64,000 nt of DNA from Burkholderia cepacia. Lineage in GTDB: Bacteria > Pseudomonadota > Gammaproteobacteria > Burkholderiales > Burkholderiaceae. Below the pieces are notes generated by a model. The model was not told the DNA's origin and ran no database searches. It saw only the letters and a list, made by a program, of their open reading frames with translations. Below, piece after piece: positions 60,101-64,000 of the stretch; the first letter of the stretch is position 1; the number at the start of each line of letters is the position of its first letter. The position numbers were made by a program, and so were the translations under genes. The DNA is taken from NCBI RefSeq assembly GCF_001039005.1, contig NZ_LDWR01000014.1, positions 62,001-126,000 on the forward strand, written 5' to 3'.

Positions 60101-63100
60101 ACGTGAACGAGGCGCTGAGTTATCACTACGAGCGCAATCCGGCAGATCCGCGCATCCAGCACACGCTGACCCTGGAAGTCGATGACTTCGGCAACGTACT
60201 CAAGCAGGCCGCAATCGGCTACGGGCGCCGGCTCTCGCCGCTGTGGACGCAATGGGATCGCGACCGCCAGACAACGGCGCTGCTCACCTATACGGAGAAC
60301 CGCGTCACCAACGCGATCGGATCGTCCGACGCCCATCGCAATCCGCTGTCCTGCGAGGCGACAACTTTCGAGCTGACGGGCTACACGGCCACAGGCCCGG
60401 CCGGTCGCTATCGGGCCTCCGATTTCGTCGAGCCCGATCCCGCCGCTCCCGGCCGCCTGCGTCACAAGTTCTCGGCCCCGGAAGTCGGTTACGAGGCCAC
60501 TGCCGCCGGGAGCCTGCGCCGTCGCCCCGTCGAAGCGCTACGCACGCTTTATCGGCGCGACGACCTTTGCGACCTCCTCCCGCTTGGTGAGCTGCAAGCA
60601 CGCGCCTTGCCCGGCGAAAGCTACAAGCTTGCCTTCACTGACGGCTTGCTCGACCAGGTCTTCCAGCGTCCACGCCAGGGGCAGGCCGACGAGCCTCTGC
60701 TTCCAGATCCCGACGCGGTGCTGGGTGGCCAGGCCGGCAACCGGGGCGGTTACCTGCGAAGCCGGATTCTCAAGGCGGATGGCCGCTTTCCGGCGAGCGA
60801 CGCGGATGATCGCTGGTGGGTGCCCTCGGGGCAATCCTTCTACAGCGCGAATCCCGCCGACAGCGCCTCTGCCGAACTGGCGCAGGCCCGGCACCACTTC
60901 TTCTTGTCGCGCCGCTACCGCGACCCGTTCGGCCAGCACGCCTTCGTCGACTTCGACGCCCACGACCTGCTGATGACGGAGACCCGCGATGCCCTTGGCA
61001 ACCGCGTGACCGTCCACGCCAACGACTATCGCGTCCTGCAGCCGCGTCTGGTCGGCGACCCGAACCGGAACCGGACCGAAGTCGCGTTCGATACGCTGGG
61101 CATGGTGGTGGGCACCGCGGTCATGGGCAAACCGCTGCCCGCGCCGGTGGAAGGCGACACGCTCGCCGGCTTCGTTGCAGACCTCACGCAAGCTCGGCTC
61201 GACGGCTTCTTCGATTCGGACGATCCGCATGCCGCCGCTGTGGGACTACTGAAAGATGCGACCACACGCATCGTCTACGACCTGAACCGCTTCCGCCGTA
61301 CTCGCCAGGCCAACCCCGACCATCCGGACAAGTGGCAGCCGGCCTGTGCCGCCACGCTCGCCCGCGAAACGCATGTCAGCGCGCCGCTGCCACCGCAGGG
61401 CCTGAAGATCCAGCTCAGCTTTTCATACTCCGACGGTTTCGGCCGCGAGATCCAGAAGAAGATCCAGGCCGAACCCGGTCCGGTGCCCCAGCGCGACACG
61501 ACCGGCAGGATCGTCATCGGCGCGGATGGTCAGCCCGTGACGACACCGGATGACGCGAGTCCGCGCTGGGTCGGCAGTGGCTGGACGATTTTCAACAACA
61601 AGGGCAAGCCGGTTCGCGAGTTCGAGCCCTTCTTTACCGACACCCATCGCTTCGAGTTCGCGGTCAGCATCGGCGTCAGCCCGGTGCTGTTCTACGACCC
61701 GGCCGAGCGCGTCGTCGCCACGCTGCACCCGAACCACACCTATGAGAAGGTGGTGTTCGACCCGTGGCAGCAGACCACCTACGACGTCAACGACACGTGC
61801 GCGCCGCGCAACGCGCAGACCGGCGACCCGCGCACCGACGCCGACATTGACGGCTACGTCGCCGAATACTTCAGGACCCAACCGGCCACTTGGCAGACCT
61901 GGCGCGCGCAGCGAATTGGCGGTGCCATGGGCGTGGACGAACGCAACGCCGCCCTGCGCGCCGAAGCGCATGCCGACACACCTGCCACCGCCCATTTCGA
62001 TGTGCTGGGCCGCCCCTTCCTGACCGTGGCGCGCAACCGCGTCGTTTGCCCCGGCCACGACCTCGACGGCAGCGAAGAAAGTTTCGCCACCCGCATCGAG
62101 CTCGACATCGAAGGCAACCAGCGCGCCGTGCGCGATGCCATCCAGCAGGCCGGCGACGCGCTCGGCCGCATCGTCGTGCGCTACGCGTGCGACATGCTGA
62201 GCCACCGCATCCACCAGCTCGGCATGGAGGCCGGTGCACGCTGGATGCTCAACGACGTGACCGGCAAACCCATCCGCGCCTGGGACAGCCGCGGCCATGG
62301 CTTCACCACCCGCTACGACGCGCTGCGCCGCCCGACCGAGCAAACCGTGCACGGCACGACCAGCGAGTCCGACCCACGTACGCTCGACCTCGACATCCTG
62401 GTCGACAAGATCGAGTACGGTGAGACACTGCCGAACGCCGAAGTGCTCAACCTGCGCACCCGCATCTATCGACACTCCGATTCCGCGGGAGTGGCAATCA
62501 ACGCGCGGCTCGATGTCACTGGCAACCCGACCGAGGCTTTCGACTTCAAGGGCAACCTGCTGCGCAGCACGCGGCAACTGGTCAGCGATTGCATCGCCAT
62601 CCCCAACTGGCTGCTGAATCCCAGGCTGGACGATGAATGCTTCGAGAGCAGCACCCGCTACGACGCACTCGAACGCCCGGTCCAGTCCATCCCGCCGCAC
62701 AGCAGTCTGGGACGCGGCCAGTTCAACGTCATCCAGCCGGTGTTCAACGAGGCCAACCTGCTGGAACGGGTGGACGTGTGGCTGGAGCGCGCGGCAGAAC
62801 CCGTCGAGCTGCTGGACACCGCCAACGAAGCCCCATCGCCGGTCGGCGTCGCCGACATCGACTACGACGCCAAAGGCCAGCGCCTGCGCATCGACTACAA
62901 GAACGGCACCAGCACCTTCTATCGCTACGACCCGCTCACCTTCCGACTTGATCGACTGCTGACCAGGCGCAAGGCGGCAGACTTCCCCGCCGACGATCCG
63001 CGGCCGCCCGTTGCCGGCTGGCCGGGCAAGCAATTGCAGAAGCTGCACTACACCTACGACCCGGTCGGCAACATCACCCACATCCAGGACGACGCGCAGC

Positions 63101-64000
63101 AGACGATCTACTTCAGGAACAAGCGCGTCGAACCGAGCAACGACTACGTCTATGACGCCCTGTACCGGCTGATCCAGGCCACTGGCCGCGAACACCTGGG
63201 CCGGGGCGGCACGCCCATCGCCCATTCGCACAATGACGCCGGCCGCGTGGGCCTGGTCAGTGCCGACGCGACGGGGCGCTTCGCCCCCAACGACGGCAAC
63301 GCCATGGGTACGTACATCGAGCGCTACGTGTACGACGCCGTCGGCAACTTCCTGCAGATGCAGCATCGCGGCAGCGGTCCGGCACATGCGGGCTGGACGC
63401 GCGCCTACGACTACCTTGATCCAAGCCTGATCGAAGACGGTAACGGCGGTGCGCTGCTCAAGGCCGGCAACCGCCTGACCCGCACGACGCTGAACCCGGC
63501 AGGCAACACGCCGCAGCCGGAAAGTTATATGCACGATGCCCACGGCAACATGCTGCGCATGCCGCACCTGGGCGGTGGCCTGCCCGGGCCGAATATGCAC
63601 TGGGACTACAAGGACCAGTTGCGGCAGGTCAATCTGGGAGGGGGCGGCACGGCCTACTACGTGCATGACGCCTCAGGTCGGCGCGTGCGCAAGGTGTGGG
63701 AGAAGGCGCCGGGTCTCACCGAAGAGCGCATCTACCTTGGCGGCTTCGAGATCTTCCGCAGGCACGGCGGTTCCATCGGTACCCACACCGCCACGCTGGA
63801 GCGCACGACGCTGCACGTGATGGACGACAAGCAGCGCATTGCGTTGGTGGAGACGCGCACGCTCGACACGGCGGGCGACGACCCGGCGCCACGACAACTC
63901 ATCCGCTACCAGTTCGGCAATCACCTTGGGTCGAGTTGCGTGGAACTGGACGAGCAGGCGCAGATCATCTCTTACGAGGAATACGCGCCCTACGGCAGCT
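57142..64000 (+). CDS. Giant SpvB/TcdB/RHS protein (Tc toxin B-C type), 3' end outside window
   Basis: The frame is open from a TGA at 57127-57129 to the window's end (2286 codons seen). The only early start is TTG at 57142 after AAAGGGTGGG. The N-terminus is an SpvB domain (LPKGGGAIRGIGEKFAANP, SLSYDSGAGNGPFGFGWSLS). FG-GAP/VCBS propeller repeats follow (FVDLDGDGRADVLI, LADLSGDGLTDICRI, LADIDGSGTTDII) with TcdB middle-domain segments (EEREFRGFGMVEQWD). Then come YD/RHS repeats (YTYDPVGNITHIQD, VYDALYRLIQATGREH) leading into the RHS core YQFGNHLGSSCVELD and SYEEYAPYG. In Tc toxins this shell encloses a C-terminal toxic enzyme, released into host cells through a TcA pore. Here B and C parts appear fused. 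The toxin tip and any TcA gene are not in the window. Confidence 0.93.
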   Translation, partial: MANLQRRREDDEHAAAAPPGVSAPALTLPKGGGAIRGIGEKFAANPVTGTGSMTVPIATSPGRSGFGPQLSLSYDSGAGNGPFGFGWSLSLPSVTRKTDKGLPQYCDTVDSDVFIVSGAEDLVPVLVQDAAGNWVREALPPRTVNGRIFRIRRYRPRIEGLFAHIERWTNTTDATEVFWRSITHDNVTAWYGKTADSRIADPADPSRIFSWLICQSNDDKGNVAVYGYKAEDSAKVFEDSAGTNLPRARERNRTHRSRSAQRYLKRIRYGNRSPYFPELKADAAWPEPPDARAPDGSDAWHFEVVFDYGEHDTKAPAPHDAEPWPSRPDPFSSYRAGFEVRTYRLCQRVLMFHHFPGEVGVERNCLVRSTDFTYPDEVNPTDALTPVYTFLEAVAQTGYRRDNGGYDSRSLPPVQFEYSKPTVQETVEEVDPSSLDNLPVGVNGSAYRWTDLHGEGIPGILTEQADAWFYKRNLSPLTSTAAFAPLENVALKPNVALSSGADFMDLAGDGQLDVVVMDAPVPGSYEHDDAEGWQPFRPFTSRVNLDPRDPNLKFVDLDGDGRADVLITEDDAFVWHASLADEGFGPARRVAQELDEERGPRVVFSDGTESIYLADLSGDGLTDICRIRNGEACYWPNLGYGRFGAKVTMDNAPCFDNPDQFDHARIHLADIDGSGTTDIIYLHRDGVRLYFNQSGNGWSQPHTLKVFPRIDDLASIVPTDLLGNGTACLVWSSPLPGDARRQMRYVNLMGGLKAHLLVRTVNNLGAETRVAYAPSTKFYLQDKRDGKPWITRLPFPVHVVERVETYDYISRNRFTSRYAYHHGYFDGEEREFRGFGMVEQWDTEQFAAVADGSVPADNVAAASHVPPVHTRTWFHTGVYLGWERLSRHFESEYFREPGLTVEAARPLLLDDSTVPADLTPDEEREACRALKGAMLRQEVYADDADHPGATPQQIQRARTPYTVTEQNFTIRALQKRGANLHAVFFSHVNEALSYHYERNPADPRIQHTLTLEVDDFGNVLKQAAIGYGRRLSPLWTQWDRDRQTTALLTYTENRVTNAIGSSDAHRNPLSCEATTFELTGYTATGPAGRYRASDFVEPDPAAPGRLRHKFSAPEVGYEATAAGSLRRRPVEALRTLYRRDDLCDLLPLGELQARALPGESYKLAFTDGLLDQVFQRPRQGQADEPLLPDPDAVLGGQAGNRGGYLRSRILKADGRFPASDADDRWWVPSGQSFYSANPADSASAELAQARHHFFLSRRYRDPFGQHAFVDFDAHDLLMTETRDALGNRVTVHANDYRVLQPRLVGDPNRNRTEVAFDTLGMVVGTAVMGKPLPAPVEGDTLAGFVADLTQARLDGFFDSDDPHAAAVGLLKDATTRIVYDLNRFRRTRQANPDHPDKWQPACAATLARETHVSAPLPPQGLKIQLSFSYSDGFGREIQKKIQAEPGPVPQRDTTGRIVIGADGQPVTTPDDASPRWVGSGWTIFNNKGKPVREFEPFFTDTHRFEFAVSIGVSPVLFYDPAERVVATLHPNHTYEKVVFDPWQQTTYDVNDTCAPRNAQTGDPRTDADIDGYVAEYFRTQPATWQTWRAQRIGGAMGVDERNAALRAEAHADTPATAHFDVLGRPFLTVARNRVVCPGHDLDGSEESFATRIELDIEGNQRAVRDAIQQAGDALGRIVVRYACDMLSHRIHQLGMEAGARWMLNDVTGKPIRAWDSRGHGFTTRYDALRRPTEQTVHGTTSESDPRTLDLDILVDKIEYGETLPNAEVLNLRTRIYRHSDSAGVAINARLDVTGNPTEAFDFKGNLLRSTRQLVSDCIAIPNWLLNPRLDDECFESSTRYDALERPVQSIPPHSSLGRGQFNVIQPVFNEANLLERVDVWLERAAEPVELLDTANEAPSPVGVADIDYDAKGQRLRIDYKNGTSTFYRYDPLTFRLDRLLTRRKAADFPADDPRPPVAGWPGKQLQKLHYTYDPVGNITHIQDDAQQTIYFRNKRVEPSNDYVYDALYRLIQATGREHLGRGGTPIAHSHNDAGRVGLVSADATGRFAPNDGNAMGTYIERYVYDAVGNFLQMQHRGSGPAHAGWTRAYDYLDPSLIEDGNGGALLKAGNRLTRTTLNPAGNTPQPESYMHDAHGNMLRMPHLGGGLPGPNMHWDYKDQLRQVNLGGGGTAYYVHDASGRRVRKVWEKAPGLTEERIYLGGFEIFRRHGGSIGTHTATLERTTLHVMDDKQRIALVETRTLDTAGDDPAPRQLIRYQFGNHLGSSCVELDEQAQIISYEEYAPYGS

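Overview
The window is GC-rich DNA from a betaproteobacterium, most probably a Burkholderia of the cepacia complex. The reasons are codon use, the NRPS/PKS content, a Burkholderia-type secreted cholesterol oxidase and an RpoD paralogue. The species assignment is inference. I see no tRNA, rRNA, CRISPR array or intact insertion sequence.

Region 1 (1-41580, all + strand) is most of a lipopeptide assembly line. It holds the 3' end of a PKS gene; a PKS/aminotransferase/NRPS hybrid; a CmlA-like metallo-beta-lactamase-fold hydroxylase; three NRPSs, the last with a terminal thioesterase; a GT25 glycosyltransferase; a small helical protein; and an ABC exporter. Genes overlap or nearly abut, and several use GTG or TTG starts, so translational coupling is likely. 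Specificity pockets read by eye give Ser, unassigned, Dab, unassigned, Asn, Ser, followed by a C-T-TE module with no adenylation domain. Epimerase domains sit in modules 2, 3 and 6. With the beta-amino-acyl starter made by the PKS/aminotransferase, this matches the known antifungal octapeptide occidiofungin/burkholdine (ocf cluster: Asn, lipid amino acid, Ser, beta-hydroxy-Tyr, Dab, Gly, Asn, Ser, with xylose on the lipid amino acid). ocf gene letters are assigned from memory of gene order and products, not from a search.

Region 2 (41581-48162) is a mixed flank. It has a LuxR-type regulator on the minus strand, an AT-rich intergenic island with a gene remnant, a Tat-exported cholesterol-oxidase-like flavoprotein, a degenerate cold-shock gene, a terminator-like hairpin, and an RpoD-family sigma factor in a non-standard place.

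Region 3 (48163-56854) is the least familiar part. One minus-strand operon encodes an HD/DUF6817-like protein, a JmjC/cupin oxygenase and a split transketolase. A second encodes a 96-residue Lys/Ala-rich protein with two GDTKGG repeats, an asparagine-synthetase-like enzyme without the glutaminase cysteine, and a Rossmann dehydrogenase. Each operon diverges from a family-2 glycosyltransferase gene. Together they look like a tailoring pathway acting on a sugar or on the small protein. I propose it as a candidate undescribed biosynthetic system; this is inference.

Region 4 (57142-64000, continuing beyond the window) is one very large SpvB/TcdB/RHS (Tc toxin B/C-type) gene. Its hypervariable toxin tip lies outside the window.
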